Positions 8,539 to 17,391 of a stretch of 39,280 nt of DNA are shown piece after piece. Source of the stretch: an uncultured Bacilli bacterium. Lineage in GTDB: Bacteria; Bacillota_I; Bacilli_A; RF39; UBA660. Location: positions 1-39,280 of the forward strand of contig CANQMM010000008.1 of NCBI GenBank assembly GCA_947624955.1, written 5' to 3'. The first letter of the stretch is position 1. The number at the start of each line of letters is the position of its first letter. Below the pieces are notes generated by a model. It was not told the origin of the DNA. It was given only the letters and a program-made list of their open reading frames with translations, and did no database searches. The translations under genes and the position numbers were made by a program.

Positions 8539-10624
8539 CGACAATCTCAAAATCGATTAAACCCGCTTCCTTATTTGCAGCCACTACTCGAATATTGACT
8601 GTATCCCCAATGCGGTAGGTCTTTTTCGTTGATTTGCCAATCATTGCCAATAAATCTTCGACGTAATTAAAGTAATCGCCTTTTAAAGTGGAAACGTGGA
8701 CTAAACCCTCGATTAAATTTGGTAGCTCGACAAAGAAACCAAAGTTCGTTACGGAAGTAATAATTCCTTCGTACTCTTCCCCAATATGGCTTTCCATATA
8801 TTCCGCCATCTTCATATCTAAGACATCTCTTTCCGCATTGACACTCGCTTGTTCTCTTTCCGAAGAATGACTTGCTATATCGACTAAAAGACTATCTAGA
8901 GTATTGATTGTCGTCATCGAATAATCCCCTTCGACAAGATATTTCTTTAGTAAGCGATGCACCGTTAAATCTGGAAATCTTCTGATTGGCGAAGTAAAAT
9001 GCGTATAAGCTCGACTCGCTAAGCCAAAGTGACCCTTATTTTCTTTACTATATTCCGCTTTGCGCATACTCCGTAATAATAAACTCGATAATATAGCAAA
9101 CTCTTTCTTATCTCTTAACTCATTCAAGATATTTTGAATTCCTTTAGGCGTTAAATCATTGACATTACTGCGTAATTTATATCCTAATATTTTCACTAAA
9201 TTCACAAAGTCTTCGATTTTTTCACTTTTCGGATTTTCGTGAATTCGGTAAATAAATGGTAAATCCATATTATATATATGAGTCGCTACCGTCTCATTAG
9301 CAGCTATCATAAAGTCTTCGATTAAGGTTTCTCCGGATTCTCTTTCTCTTCTCACAATATCGATACATTTACCATTTTCATCTTGCACAGCTTTGGCTTC
9401 ATCTAAGTCAAAATCCATATAACCGCGCCCAATTTTCTCTTTTCTTAAAATATCCGCTAACTCTTTCATTTTCTTTAATGTTGGTACAAATGGTTCATAA
9501 CCCGGCGCCACGATATCTCTTTCGATAATGTCATTAACTTTTTTATAAGTCATCTTACATTTACTTTCGATTACACTTAAAAATATTTCGTAATCGACAA
9601 CTTTCCCTTTATCATTAATATCCATTACACAAGAAAAAGCTAAACGTTTCTCATTCGGATTTAAAGAACAGATTCCATTAGATAATTGATGGGGTAACAT
9701 CGGAATAACGGTATCGGCTAAGTAGGAACTAGTTCCTCTTTCGTAAGCCGCATCTCCTAAAGCTGTATCTTCTTTAACATAGTTACTAACATCCGCAATA
9801 TGCACCCCTAATCGATAATTGCCATCAACCATTTCCAAACTGATTGCATCATCGATATCTTTGGTATCATCCCCATCGATAGTAAATATCTCTTTATCAG
9901 TTAAATCTCTTCTGCCAACCATTTCCTTATCACTAACACTATTAGGAATACTCTCTAATTCTTTTTCAACCTCTTCCGAAAAATCTTCATAAATTCCATA
10001 CTTATAAGCGATACTTAAAATATCGATTCCAGGGTCGTCCTTATGACCAATGATTTTTATAACATCAGCAATAAAAGTCCGTCGACTTACTTGTTTTACA
10101 ATCTTTACTAATACTTTATGGCCCTCGACACAATAAAAAGTACTGCTCTTAGTTAGAATTACCTCGATATCTTTCTTCGGATCATCTAATTTTAATTGAA
10201 ATTGATTATCTTTTAAAACAATCTCCCCTACTAGTGTCGATAACTCTCTTTTTAAGACTTTAATAACTTTCCCTTCTCTTTTTATCTTCCCCGGAAAAGT
10301 CTCACATAAAACGATGTCATCATCTAACCCATCATTTAAATTCTCTTTAGCAATATAAATATCTTCTTCTTTATCTAAGATAACAAATCCAAACCCTTTC
10401 TTGTTAATGGATAGCTTTCCAATCTTTAAAGAAGGGCAATTTTTCAGTAATATATATTTTCCCTTTTTCGTATAAAATACTTTATACTCTGCCACTAATT
10501 CTTCCAAAGCATTAACGACATCTCGATACTCACTAGGACTTTTAAGTCCTAACATATCATTAATCTCGATGGCTTCCTTAGCTTCATGCACATTCTCTAA
10601 TACCTTTAATATTCTTTCTTTCAT
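8516..10624 (-). CDS. rnr: RNase R, 3'-5' exoribonuclease
   Basis: The 702-residue product has an N-terminal winged-helix part, cold-shock domains, the RNB catalytic domain (FTIDGDDTKDIDDAISLE with metal-binding Asp residues; later HFGLASRAYTHFTSPIRRFPD split by conserved Arg) and a C-terminal S1 domain (YEGIITSVTNFGFFVELPN). It degrades structured RNA and acts with SmpB-tmRNA. The start giving MKERILKVLE is chosen because AGGAGTGA lies 6-7 bases upstream; that site overlaps the TGA stop of the upstream pilin-like gene, coupling the two. Confidence 0.97.
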   Translation of the reverse strand: MKERILKVLENVHEAKEAIEINDMLGLKSPSEYRDVVNALEELVAEYKVFYTKKGKYILLKNCPSLKIGKLSINKKGFGFVILDKEEDIYIAKENLNDGLDDDIVLCETFPGKIKREGKVIKVLKRELSTLVGEIVLKDNQFQLKLDDPKKDIEVILTKSSTFYCVEGHKVLVKIVKQVSRRTFIADVIKIIGHKDDPGIDILSIAYKYGIYEDFSEEVEKELESIPNSVSDKEMVGRRDLTDKEIFTIDGDDTKDIDDAISLEMVDGNYRLGVHIADVSNYVKEDTALGDAAYERGTSSYLADTVIPMLPHQLSNGICSLNPNEKRLAFSCVMDINDKGKVVDYEIFLSVIESKCKMTYKKVNDIIERDIVAPGYEPFVPTLKKMKELADILRKEKIGRGYMDFDLDEAKAVQDENGKCIDIVRRERESGETLIEDFMIAANETVATHIYNMDLPFIYRIHENPKSEKIEDFVNLVKILGYKLRSNVNDLTPKGIQNILNELRDKKEFAILSSLLLRSMRKAEYSKENKGHFGLASRAYTHFTSPIRRFPDLTVHRLLKKYLVEGDYSMTTINTLDSLLVDIASHSSEREQASVNAERDVLDMKMAEYMESHIGEEYEGIITSVTNFGFFVELPNLIEGLVHVSTLKGDYFNYVEDLLAMIGKSTKKTYRIGDTVNIRVVAANKEAGLIDFEIVEKKENGE

Positions 10625-10629
10625 TAAAA

Positions 10630-11007
10630 TCACTCCTGTAAAGTACAAGTCTTCTCCATATTTGGATAAGAAACTAATACAAAGTTACTTCTTAATTCCT
10701 TAACCTCTACCCCTTCTTTAGGATTATATAATTCCTCATCGATCAGTCCCTCATCAATTAAAGTTCCAATCGTAATCTTACAACTTGCTGAATTCGGATT
10801 ATTTTTACAAGCTGATTTTTGTTCACTATAAATTAATTTTTCAATATATGTACAAGCGGCACTTTCGACTTGCATTTTATAACTTTCATACTCGGTTTCT
10901 TTTTCTCTCCCTTGTATCCCTACCATATTATTAGCAATAATTAAAGCAACCATTCCTAGAAGGCCAATAACCGTTATTACTTCCACTAAAGTAAATCCTC
11001 TATTCAT
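10630..11007 (-). CDS. type IV pilin-like (pseudopilin) protein
   Basis: The 125-residue product starts MNRGFTLVEVITVIGLLG: a class III prepilin signal with cleavage after G4, Phe at +1 and the conserved Glu at +5, then a hydrophobic helix. The C-terminal part has Cys residues (AACTY, SACKN, ASCKI, KTCTL) that may form disulfides. The start is the ATG preceded by GGTGAT, four codons inside the longest frame. It sits between secG and rnr, where no pilin is expected. No prepilin peptidase or assembly ATPase is in the window, so assembly is unproven. Confidence 0.85.
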   Translation of the reverse strand: MNRGFTLVEVITVIGLLGMVALIIANNMVGIQGREKETEYESYKMQVESAACTYIEKLIYSEQKSACKNNPNSASCKITIGTLIDEGLIDEELYNPKEGVEVKELRSNFVLVSYPNMEKTCTLQE

Positions 11008-11029
11008 TATTATCACCATTCTATTATGA

Positions 11030-11038
11030 ATTATAGCA
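11030..11038 (-). promoter_or_regulatory. extended -10 promoter of the pilin-rnr unit
   Basis: TGC-TATAAT on the minus strand (-10 at 11030-11035), directly downstream of the secG terminator; no good -35. Confidence 0.65.
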
Positions 11039-11049
11039 AAAAAACCACA

Positions 11050-11072
11050 TAAAAAAAAGGTCTTCCGACCTA
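11050..11072 (-). terminator. terminator overlapping the secG stop codon
   Basis: AGGTC-GGAA-GACCT followed by eight T on the minus strand. The left arm begins in the TAG stop of secG. Confidence 0.9.
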
Positions 11073-11285
11073 CTTAACATATAAAATAAATGATATTACA
11101 AAAAATGCTATACCTAATAAAATAGTCAACCTAGTAATTAATAGTTCTATTCCTCTTTCCTTTTGGTGTTGGAATAATACTTCATTTCCTCCTGTGATTA
11201 TCTGACTAGCATCACTTGATTTATTACTTTGTAATAGTACTAAGACGATTAATAGAATTGATATTATTAATAATGCTGTTTCCAT
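11070..11285 (-). CDS. secG: SecG, preprotein translocase subunit
   Basis: The 71-residue product has two membrane helices separated by a polar loop and the SecG pattern: LLIVLVLLQSNKSSDASQIITGG and the second helix ending in FILYVK. It is an auxiliary subunit of the SecYEG channel. secG upstream of rnr-smpB is a common Firmicutes order; here a pilin-like gene lies between. GGAGAG precedes the ATG. Confidence 0.93.
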   Translation of the reverse strand: METALLIISILLIVLVLLQSNKSSDASQIITGGNEVLFQHQKERGIELLITRLTILLGIAFFVISFILYVK

Positions 11286-11312
11286 CTATATCTCTCCGTT
11301 TCAATAGATAAT

Positions 11313-12653
11313 TTAACATAAATCATTTCTAAAAGCAAGATTTAATTTATGTTTGGAGCCTTCACTACTATCCAGTTCCCCACTAGCGGATTTCCTTAAC
11401 CGATTACCTAAGTCATCTCTTATTTCCCGAAGTCTAGTAACTTCACTAACATAACTAACAATTTGTTTGGTTTCACTTTGAACATTTACTTGTAATAAAA
11501 ACTCTAAATAACCAATAAGACTACTAGTTTGCATATGCCGACTAATTAAAAAATTCACTTTACCTACAAGGGTAATCCACCTTTCATAATCGAGTGAGTT
11601 AGTAGTATTTTCTACTTCCGCTATAGCTTCCTCGATTTCCATCTTAGAAGTTATAATTTTCACAACTACCCGACCAAATCTTCTGACATCCTCGTATTGA
11701 CTTTTTTGAGTTATGTCCAAAGCTTCATCTAATCTATCTAAAGCAATTAGGATATAAACTCGTTGCATCATTATCGTCATATTATTTTGCCATCCCGGCA
11801 TTTCACATAATGCAAAAGCTTCTTCGTATCTTTCTAGTTGTTTTAAGACTGCTACCCTAAGTTCAATAAAAGCTGGCTTATAAGATAAGTTAGGCTGCTC
11901 ACAAATATCTAGCGCTTCCTCTAATCTCCCAAGTTCTTTTAATAAACCAACGCGCTGTACCAAAACATTAGTATTGTCGGCATAAGGACCGTTTTCACAC
12001 AAATCTAAAGCTTCTTCAAATTTGTCTGCATCCCTTAACCGAGCAATCTCTTTAATAACATCATCGACACTAATCGCCTTTGACTTATGATCTTGCACTG
12101 GGGCATTACAATGAATGCCAACATCCCTTCCATAAAATGCCTTATACTGATCACTTAAAATTGCTGCGTCTTCATATCTTTCCATCGCTTTTAATACACT
12201 AATCCTTTGCGCCATAACACTTTTATTATTGGCATAAGGACTTTTTTCACACAATTCTAAAGCATCTTCTAAACTTTGATTAGCTAAACATTTTACATAT
12301 TTTTGAAATTGCGCTTGCCCTCCTAAAAATGTCTTATCACCGACTACTACTTTACCCGCCTCATTTTGGTTTCTAACTTTACCCATAATTAGATTCTTAA
12401 AAAAACCAATATCAAAGAATTTACTATTTTGCTTACTTCTTTCTATTAATCTCTTCTTTACCCGTAGCATTTCTTCATTTTCTGACCAAAAAGCTTGATT
12501 TAATAATCGCTTTAACTCATAACTCATTTTATTAACTTCGTAATAAGCATATAACAAGATGGCTTTCGTTTTACTATCTAAATCCATCCTAGTTATTTCT
12601 TCTAATGTAATATCTCTATCTTTTATTCTTCCTAATATCAATTGATAATTCAT
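11313..12653 (-). CDS. TPR-like repeat protein, paralogue 3 of tandem triplet (6 repeats)
   Basis: The 446-residue product shares with its two neighbours an N-terminal domain (residues 1-90, MNYQ-LILGRIKDRDITLEEI) and a C-terminal helical domain ending in LRKSASGELDSSEGSKH. Between them are six units of a helix-turn-helix repeat with the core EEALDLCExxxxxxNxxVxxQRVxxLKxLxRx, starting at about residues 129, 161, 213, 245, 277 and 309; the usual spacing is 32 residues, broken by an insert after the second. This is TPR/SEL1-like and suggests protein-protein binding. No signal peptide or membrane segment, so it is cytoplasmic. AGGAGGGGGA precedes the ATG. Confidence 0.8.
   Translation of the reverse strand: MNYQLILGRIKDRDITLEEITRMDLDSKTKAILLYAYYEVNKMSYELKRLLNQAFWSENEEMLRVKKRLIERSKQNSKFFDIGFFKNLIMGKVRNQNEAGKVVVGDKTFLGGQAQFQKYVKCLANQSLEDALELCEKSPYANNKSVMAQRISVLKAMERYEDAAILSDQYKAFYGRDVGIHCNAPVQDHKSKAISVDDVIKEIARLRDADKFEEALDLCENGPYADNTNVLVQRVGLLKELGRLEEALDICEQPNLSYKPAFIELRVAVLKQLERYEEAFALCEMPGWQNNMTIMMQRVYILIALDRLDEALDITQKSQYEDVRRFGRVVVKIITSKMEIEEAIAEVENTTNSLDYERWITLVGKVNFLISRHMQTSSLIGYLEFLLQVNVQSETKQIVSYVSEVTRLREIRDDLGNRLRKSASGELDSSEGSKHKLNLAFRNDLC
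11680..12300 (-). repeat. 96-bp (32-codon) in-frame repeat tract
   Basis: Coding repeats of the paralogue at 11313-12653. Homologous tracts with fewer units lie in the two upstream paralogues. The units are diverged at DNA level, so the period is clear mainly in the protein. Confidence 0.7.
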
Positions 12654-12666
12654 AAATCCCCCTCCT
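12521..12666 (-). repeat. near-identical 146-bp 5' segment, copy A
   Basis: This stretch, covering the ribosome binding site and first 44 codons, aligns without gaps to 13437-13582 with three mismatches seen by eye. A more diverged copy covers about 14440-14595. Confidence 0.9.
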
Positions 12667-12675
12667 CATTAAATC

Positions 12676-13569
12676 TTAAGATTCCCTCTTTAATGTATGT
12701 TGGGCAACTTCGCCACTATCTGGCTCCTCTCCAGCGGATTTCCTTAACCGATTAACGAAATTATCCCTTAAATCGCGAATGCGTAAAACATTATTAATAT
12801 ATTCACGATGACAGTAGCGCGAACCCCTAACATTTACTTGTAATAAAAAGTCTAAATACTCGACTATACTCCTAGTTGCTCCTTGCTGATCAATTAGAAG
12901 CCTCACCTTACATACCAATGAATACCAATTATTATAATCGATAAAATTATTAAAATTTTTTACTTCAGTTATAGAACTATCTATATCCATCTTAATTCGT
13001 CTAATTTTTGCTACCAAATTTTTTAAACTCTTACTTCCCCTAAACCGATATTGTTGGATTAGTGCTAAGGCCTCATCCAATCTATCTAACGCGATTAAGG
13101 TTTTAACGTGCTGGATTATAACTTGCTCATCGTCACAAAATTCTGTCATTTCACATAATGTCAAAGCTTCATTTAATTTACCATCATTCATTAACTGAAC
13201 AATCTGTTCAATTAGGTCATTATAAGCATTTGTCTCAGAAGTAGCCATTTCCTGATTATTTTGCATTAAACTACTAGTACTATTAACTGTTCTACTTCCA
13301 ATAATTAAATTCATAAAATATCCGACTTCAAATAATTTATTATTTTGTTTGCTTCTTTTTGCTAATTTATTTTTTAGGTCAAACATCTCTTCATCGTCTG
13401 TCCAAAATTCTTGACTCAATAATAGCTTGATATTATAACTCATTTTATTACCTTCGTAATAAGCATATAACAAGATGGCTTTCGTTTTACTATCTAAATC
13501 CATCCTAGTTATTTCTTCTAATGTAATATCTCTATCTTTTATTCTTCCTAATATTGATTGATAATTCAT
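12676..13569 (-). CDS. TPR-like repeat protein, paralogue 2 (2 repeats)
   Basis: The 297-residue product has the same N-terminal domain as its neighbours, a linker rich in Ser, Asn and Gln (about 95-115), only two 32-residue repeat units (starting near residues 133 and 165, NEALTLCE and DEALALIQ) and the shared C-terminal domain ending LRKSAGEEPDSGE. It is the shortest of the three. A 22-base gap separates it from the next paralogue, so they are co-transcribed. Confidence 0.8.
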   Translation of the reverse strand: MNYQSILGRIKDRDITLEEITRMDLDSKTKAILLYAYYEGNKMSYNIKLLLSQEFWTDDEEMFDLKNKLAKRSKQNNKLFEVGYFMNLIIGSRTVNSTSSLMQNNQEMATSETNAYNDLIEQIVQLMNDGKLNEALTLCEMTEFCDDEQVIIQHVKTLIALDRLDEALALIQQYRFRGSKSLKNLVAKIRRIKMDIDSSITEVKNFNNFIDYNNWYSLVCKVRLLIDQQGATRSIVEYLDFLLQVNVRGSRYCHREYINNVLRIRDLRDNFVNRLRKSAGEEPDSGEVAQHTLKRES

Positions 13570-13582
13570 AAATCCCCCTCCT
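13437..13582 (-). repeat. near-identical 146-bp 5' segment, copy B
   Basis: Partner of 12521-12666 (three mismatches by eye). Points to recent duplication or gene conversion at the 5' ends, while the repeat tracts differ. Confidence 0.9.
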
Positions 13583-13634
13583 AATTAAGTTTGTTATAAG
13601 TATAATAAACTTCTATATACCTAAGCAAAAATTT

Positions 13635-14582
13635 CTAATAAGATTCAATATTTAAACTATGCTTTGAACCTTCATCGCCATCCGGCACTTCACTAGCGAG
13701 CTGTCTTAAATTTTTAGACAAGTTATCTCTTAGTCTACGAATATGGGCAATATCCCTTAAATAATTATTAAACTCTTCTCCAGTAGTTTGCACATTTACT
13801 TGTAATAAAAAGTCTAAATAACCCCCGATACAGTTAGTTACAGCACGCTGATTTATTAAAAATTCCACTTTCTCAATCAGCAAAACCCAACTATCATAAG
13901 TGATAGCATTACCTGTATCTTCTACATCAGCTATAACTCTATCAATATCTATCTTAATCCATTTAATTTTTGCAATTAAGCCGCTTAAAATTTTGACATT
14001 TTTGCTCCGATTTTTTTTCACTAATTTTAAAGCTTCATCTAATCTACCTAATGCTATTAAGACATATATACGTTGAATAAATATAGCTAAATTATCCTGA
14101 AATGGTCCATTTTCGCAAAGTTCTAAGGCTTCTTCAAATCTCTCTAACTGTTTTAAAATGGCTATTCTTTGTTTAATAATGGTTAAATTTGCAGCTAATC
14201 TAGGTTGTTCACATAAATTTAAAGCTTCCTCTAATTCTCCTGTTGCTCTTAATAAACTAATTCTTTGTAGCGAACCTTCAACACTATTAACGGTACTATT
14301 TTTAGCACTCCCCACAATTAAATTATTAAAATAGCCAATGTCAAAAAATTTACTATTTTGTTTATTTCTTTCCACCAAGCGTTTCTTTAACCAAAGCATC
14401 TCTCCATCTTCTGTCCAAAATTCTTGGTTCAATAGTTGTTTGATGTTATAACCCATTTTATTAACTTCATAATAGGCATATAACAATATGGCCTTTGTTT
14501 TACTATCTAAATCCATCCTAGTTATTTCTTCGAGATTAATATCCCTATCTTTTATTTTTCCAAGTATTAATTGATAATTCAT
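13635..14582 (-). CDS. TPR-like repeat protein, paralogue 1 (3 repeats)
   Basis: The 315-residue product is the first gene of the triplet in transcription order. It has the shared N-terminal domain (RMDLDSKTKAILLYAYYE), three 32-residue units starting near residues 118, 150 and 182 (EEALNLCE, EEALELCE, DEALKLVK) and the shared C-terminal domain. Its 5' end is more diverged from the other two copies. A good promoter precedes it. Role unknown; the fold suggests a binding scaffold. Confidence 0.8.
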   Translation of the reverse strand: MNYQLILGKIKDRDINLEEITRMDLDSKTKAILLYAYYEVNKMGYNIKQLLNQEFWTEDGEMLWLKKRLVERNKQNSKFFDIGYFNNLIVGSAKNSTVNSVEGSLQRISLLRATGELEEALNLCEQPRLAANLTIIKQRIAILKQLERFEEALELCENGPFQDNLAIFIQRIYVLIALGRLDEALKLVKKNRSKNVKILSGLIAKIKWIKIDIDRVIADVEDTGNAITYDSWVLLIEKVEFLINQRAVTNCIGGYLDFLLQVNVQTTGEEFNNYLRDIAHIRRLRDNLSKNLRQLASEVPDGDEGSKHSLNIESY

Positions 14583-14606
14583 TAGTCCCCCTCCTAATTA
14601 AATCAT

Positions 14607-14635
14607 ATTATAACTAGAAATCTTCATAATGTAAA
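14607..14635 (-). promoter_or_regulatory. promoter of the TPR-like triplet
   Basis: TTTACA (14630-14635), 17-base spacer, TATAAT (14607-14612) on the minus strand; the -35 abuts the stop codon of the upstream gene. Confidence 0.8.
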
Positions 14636-15298
14636 TTAAAAATTTTTTATAATACTTAAAGCTAGCAACAAACCATAAGCTAGCATAATACCTAGACATC
14701 CCAAAGTTACTTTATAGATATTTTGCCATATCTTTAAATTTCTTAATCCCTCACCCTTTTTTATTTCGTAACCACTAACATTGCCCTCGACCTTTTCATC
14801 TAATTTTTTCGTAAATTCTGCCAACTTCGAATAATCTTTTAAAGTTATCCGGTAAACCCGTTCATCAGTTAAGTTTAATAACTCTTCATAAAATTCTTGA
14901 CTTATCGCATAATCATATAAACTCTTCCCCGTATAACTTGCGATATCTAAATCATATACATTATTCGCAATTTTCATTGATAACGTTTTAGCATCACTAG
15001 CAAGCCAAGAAGGAGCTATCACTTGATTTTTAGCAAGCGTCACCTCACCTGTTAAGAAAATCATCTTACTATCCCTAATCCCTTTTAACCCTGTAGTTAT
15101 TTCCTTTACCTCTCTAAAGTTTTTAATCTTTTGATAATTACTTTTATCGGTCACTATTTCGACATATGATCCGGCAAAGATTAGATTATTTTCCTTGACA
15201 TAATGTTCCTTAACCAAATAAACGCCAAAAACTACCAAACCTAATAATAAGAAAGCTCCCATATATTCTAAAAACCGTCGGTCCTTAACTATTTTCAT
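14636..15298 (-). CDS. two-helix membrane protein with extracytoplasmic domain, unknown
   Basis: The 220-residue product has a membrane helix near each end (about 13-29 and 197-217) and about 165 residues between them predicted outside the cell. The middle part has alternating strands (YVEIVTD, KMIFLTGEVTL, VYRITLKDYSKLAEF). The layout recalls the extracellular region of FtsX/MacB-type permeases without the remaining helices, but no motif confirms this. GGAGTTAAAG precedes the ATG. It may be co-transcribed with the TPR-like genes, though these have their own promoter. Confidence 0.65.
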   Translation of the reverse strand: MKIVKDRRFLEYMGAFLLLGLVVFGVYLVKEHYVKENNLIFAGSYVEIVTDKSNYQKIKNFREVKEITTGLKGIRDSKMIFLTGEVTLAKNQVIAPSWLASDAKTLSMKIANNVYDLDIASYTGKSLYDYAISQEFYEELLNLTDERVYRITLKDYSKLAEFTKKLDEKVEGNVSGYEIKKGEGLRNLKIWQNIYKVTLGCLGIMLAYGLLLALSIIKNF

Positions 15299-15329
15299 CT
15301 TTAACTCCTATAATTTATAATTATAATTA

Positions 15330-15359
15330 AATATAATTAGATTTTTTACTTCTTGTCAA
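15330..15359 (-). promoter_or_regulatory. promoter of the 14636-15298 gene
   Basis: TTGACA (15354-15359), 18-base spacer, TATATT (15330-15335) on the minus strand. The -35 forms part of an imperfect 9-bp inverted repeat at 15353-15376. Confidence 0.65.
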
Positions 15360-15388
15360 TAACTTGTCAGTTATTAACTTACTTAATT

Positions 15389-15415
15389 AAAAAAGAATTA
15401 ATTATTATTTAATTC
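15389..15415 (-). terminator. terminator overlapping the enolase stop codon
   Basis: GAATTAA and TTAATTC pair around ATAATAA, then six T on the minus strand. The TAA stop lies at the start of the right arm. Confidence 0.8.
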
Positions 15416-16630
15416 TTCCTCAATTCTTAATAATTGATTATATTTAGCAATCCTCTCGCCTCGCGACAATGAACCTGTTTTAATGTAAGGAATACTAAGT
15501 CCGACAGCTAAATCGGCGATGAACGTATCTTCCGTCTCGCCACTTCGATGCGAAATAATCATCTTATAATTATTCTTCTTCGCCATCATAATCGTTTCGA
15601 CCATCTCACTTATCGTCCCCACTTGGTTGGCTTTTAATAATATGGCATTCCCGGCTTGATGTTTAATCGCATAATCTAAATATTTTTTATTAGTAACAAA
15701 GTAATCGTCTCCCACAATCATAATGCGATTACCAACAATACTAGTAAATACTGCTAAGCTATCGAAATCATTTTCATAGAAAGGATCTTCGATACTCAAT
15801 ATTGGATACTTACTTATTAACATAATATAATATTTCATTAATTCATCAGCTGATATATAATTACCATCGATTAAATATGTATTGGACTCTTTATCATAGA
15901 AAGAACTAGCTGCTACATCTAACGCAATGTAGACATCTTGCCCTGGTACATAGTTACTTTCAACTATTGCTTCAATAATTAAATCCAAAGCTTCCTCATT
16001 ACTCTTTAAGTTCGGTGCAAATCCGCCTTCATCGCCAACCCCTGTTGATAATCCTTTACTTTTCAACAATCTTTTCAAAGTATGGAAAATTTCTGAACCG
16101 GCTCTTAATCTTTCTTTGAAAGTCTTAACCACCGGCACAATCATAAATTCTTGAATACTCAAATTATTGTCCGCGTGCATTCCCCCATTAACGATGTTCA
16201 TCATCGGTATAGGTAGTGTAACGCGTCCATTAGCAACATATTGATATATTTTCTTTTTATTAAGTAATGCTCCGGCTTTCAATGTACACAAAGAAACCGC
16301 TAAACAAGCATTAGCTCCTAACTTACTTTTATTATTCGTTCCATCTAATTTAATTAACGTACTATCGATACTAGTTTGGTCGACGTGCATACCTACTAAT
16401 TGATCTTTAATTAGCGTATTAATATTATTGACGGCCTTAAGAACACCCTTACCATCGTAGCGGGCTTCATCATTATCTCTTAACTCTAAAGCTTCTCTAG
16501 TCCCTGTTGAAGCCCCGGAAGGAACACTAGCCATAACTTTAATCCCATTTTCTAAAGTCATTTCTGCTTCTACTGTGGGATTCCCTCGCGAATCTAATAT
16601 TTCTCTTCCTTTTACATCGATTATTTTCAC
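15398..16630 (-). CDS. eno: Enolase
   Basis: The 410-residue product has all main enolase motifs in order: [78 protein letters not shown] and the C-terminal [16 protein letters not shown]. It converts 2-phosphoglycerate to phosphoenolpyruvate. It is about 20 residues shorter than B. subtilis enolase, and has A for the usual L or V in the KxNQxGT loop. The start is a GTG giving (M)[12 protein letters not shown], preceded by AGGTGG; the longer frame begins at a GTG inside that site. Monocistronic, away from other glycolytic genes. Confidence 0.97.
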   Translation of the reverse strand: MKIIDVKGREILDSRGNPTVEAEMTLENGIKVMASVPSGASTGTREALELRDNDEARYDGKGVLKAVNNINTLIKDQLVGMHVDQTSIDSTLIKLDGTNNKSKLGANACLAVSLCTLKAGALLNKKKIYQYVANGRVTLPIPMMNIVNGGMHADNNLSIQEFMIVPVVKTFKERLRAGSEIFHTLKRLLKSKGLSTGVGDEGGFAPNLKSNEEALDLIIEAIVESNYVPGQDVYIALDVAASSFYDKESNTYLIDGNYISADELMKYYIMLISKYPILSIEDPFYENDFDSLAVFTSIVGNRIMIVGDDYFVTNKKYLDYAIKHQAGNAILLKANQVGTISEMVETIMMAKKNNYKMIISHRSGETEDTFIADLAVGLSIPYIKTGSLSRGERIAKYNQLLRIEEELNNN

Positions 16631-16655
16631 ATTTACCACCTAATATTCTAGTTAT

Positions 16656-16684
16656 AGTATACCCCAAATAGGTGGCATTATCAA
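16656..16684 (-). promoter_or_regulatory. promoter of eno
   Basis: TTGATA (16679-16684), 17-base spacer, TATACT (16656-16661) on the minus strand. Confidence 0.75.
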
Positions 16685-16693
16685 TTAAATCAA

Positions 16694-16719
16694 ATAAAAA
16701 AGCATCTATCTAGACACTT
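16694..16719 (-). terminator. terminator of the HdeD-like gene
   Basis: AAGTGTCT and AGATGCTT form an 8-bp stem with two G-T wobbles around AGAT, then TTTTTT. The left arm begins in the TAA stop. Confidence 0.65.
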
Positions 16720-17278
16720 ATTTAAATATTTTCATTATTGCACTAATTCTTTTATAATAGAGCATTGAATACATAATGTTAAGTAAGGCGCTAGCAATAA
16801 CAAATACCCCTAATACTTTAGTGGTTTCCATAACCCAAGTAAATGGATTAATAATTAAAGCAATACCTAGTAGAATACTTGCTAAACCGATGCCTAAACA
16901 TAATGGCCATATTTCTTCTTTATGTTCTTTGAAGAAAAAACTATATCTTAATTTCATTAATCCTTCAGCTACTAACCAAATGCCAAAACCAATAATAAAT
17001 AAATTAAAGGTATCAAAAGGATTAAAAATAATAAATAATCCTAATAATAAACCAAATATTCCTAAAAATAATTCCCACCTATAAAATCTCATTTTCGTTC
17101 CATCAGTTAAGAATTTAATAATCGCTAATAGAGAACTTAAGATAATGGTTACTCCTAAAGCTATACTAATTAAATTAATTGCTAAACTTGTTTTATAAAT
17201 TAAGAAAATTCCTAGTAAAATGTATACCGTATATACTAAGATATTTCCTAGTAATATTTTCTTTAAATACTGTTTCAT
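16718..17278 (-). CDS. HdeD/DUF308 family membrane protein
   Basis: The 186-residue product is almost wholly hydrophobic with six membrane helices in three pairs, each with a pattern such as GIFGLLLGLFIIFNPF and GIGLASILLGIALIINPF. These G-x-L-xx-G-x-x-x-x-NP repeats are typical of HdeD/DUF308 proteins. Function in Gram-positives is unknown. It is divergently transcribed from the FemAB-like gene with back-to-back promoters. Confidence 0.85.
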   Translation of the reverse strand: MKQYLKKILLGNILVYTVYILLGIFLIYKTSLAINLISIALGVTIILSSLLAIIKFLTDGTKMRFYRWELFLGIFGLLLGLFIIFNPFDTFNLFIIGFGIWLVAEGLMKLRYSFFFKEHKEEIWPLCLGIGLASILLGIALIINPFTWVMETTKVLGVFVIASALLNIMYSMLYYKRISAIMKIFK

Positions 17279-17295
17279 AATCCACCTCTATTATC

Positions 17296-17324
17296 ATTCT
17301 AATACAATGCCTCTTCTTTGTCAA
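17296..17324 (-). promoter_or_regulatory. promoter of the HdeD-like gene
   Basis: TTGACA (17319-17324), 17-base spacer, TAGAAT (17296-17301) on the minus strand. Confidence 0.75.
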
Positions 17325-17332
17325 AGACATAG

Positions 17333-17361
17333 TTGCAATTCTTTCTAAAAAATGATAAAAT
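17333..17361 (+). promoter_or_regulatory. promoter of the FemAB-like gene
   Basis: TTGCAA (17333-17338), 17-base spacer ending in TGA, TAAAAT (17356-17361). Its -35 lies 8 bases from that of the divergent promoter. Confidence 0.7.
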
Positions 17362-17391
17362 ACTATAATTTCATTAGAAAGGGGCGTTAAT

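Noticed and set aside
15353-15376. 9-bp inverted repeat between eno and the 14636-15298 gene as a second terminator
   Set aside because: No T run follows on either strand; one arm provides the -35 of the downstream promoter.
16637-16675. Inverted repeat CCACCTA...TAGGTGG across the eno promoter
   Set aside because: The right arm is simply the ribosome binding site and the left arm lies upstream of the transcription start, so no RNA hairpin forms; likely chance.
16776-17084. Plus-strand 102-residue frame opposite the HdeD-like gene
   Set aside because: Shadow of a hydrophobic gene; no ribosome binding site or promoter.
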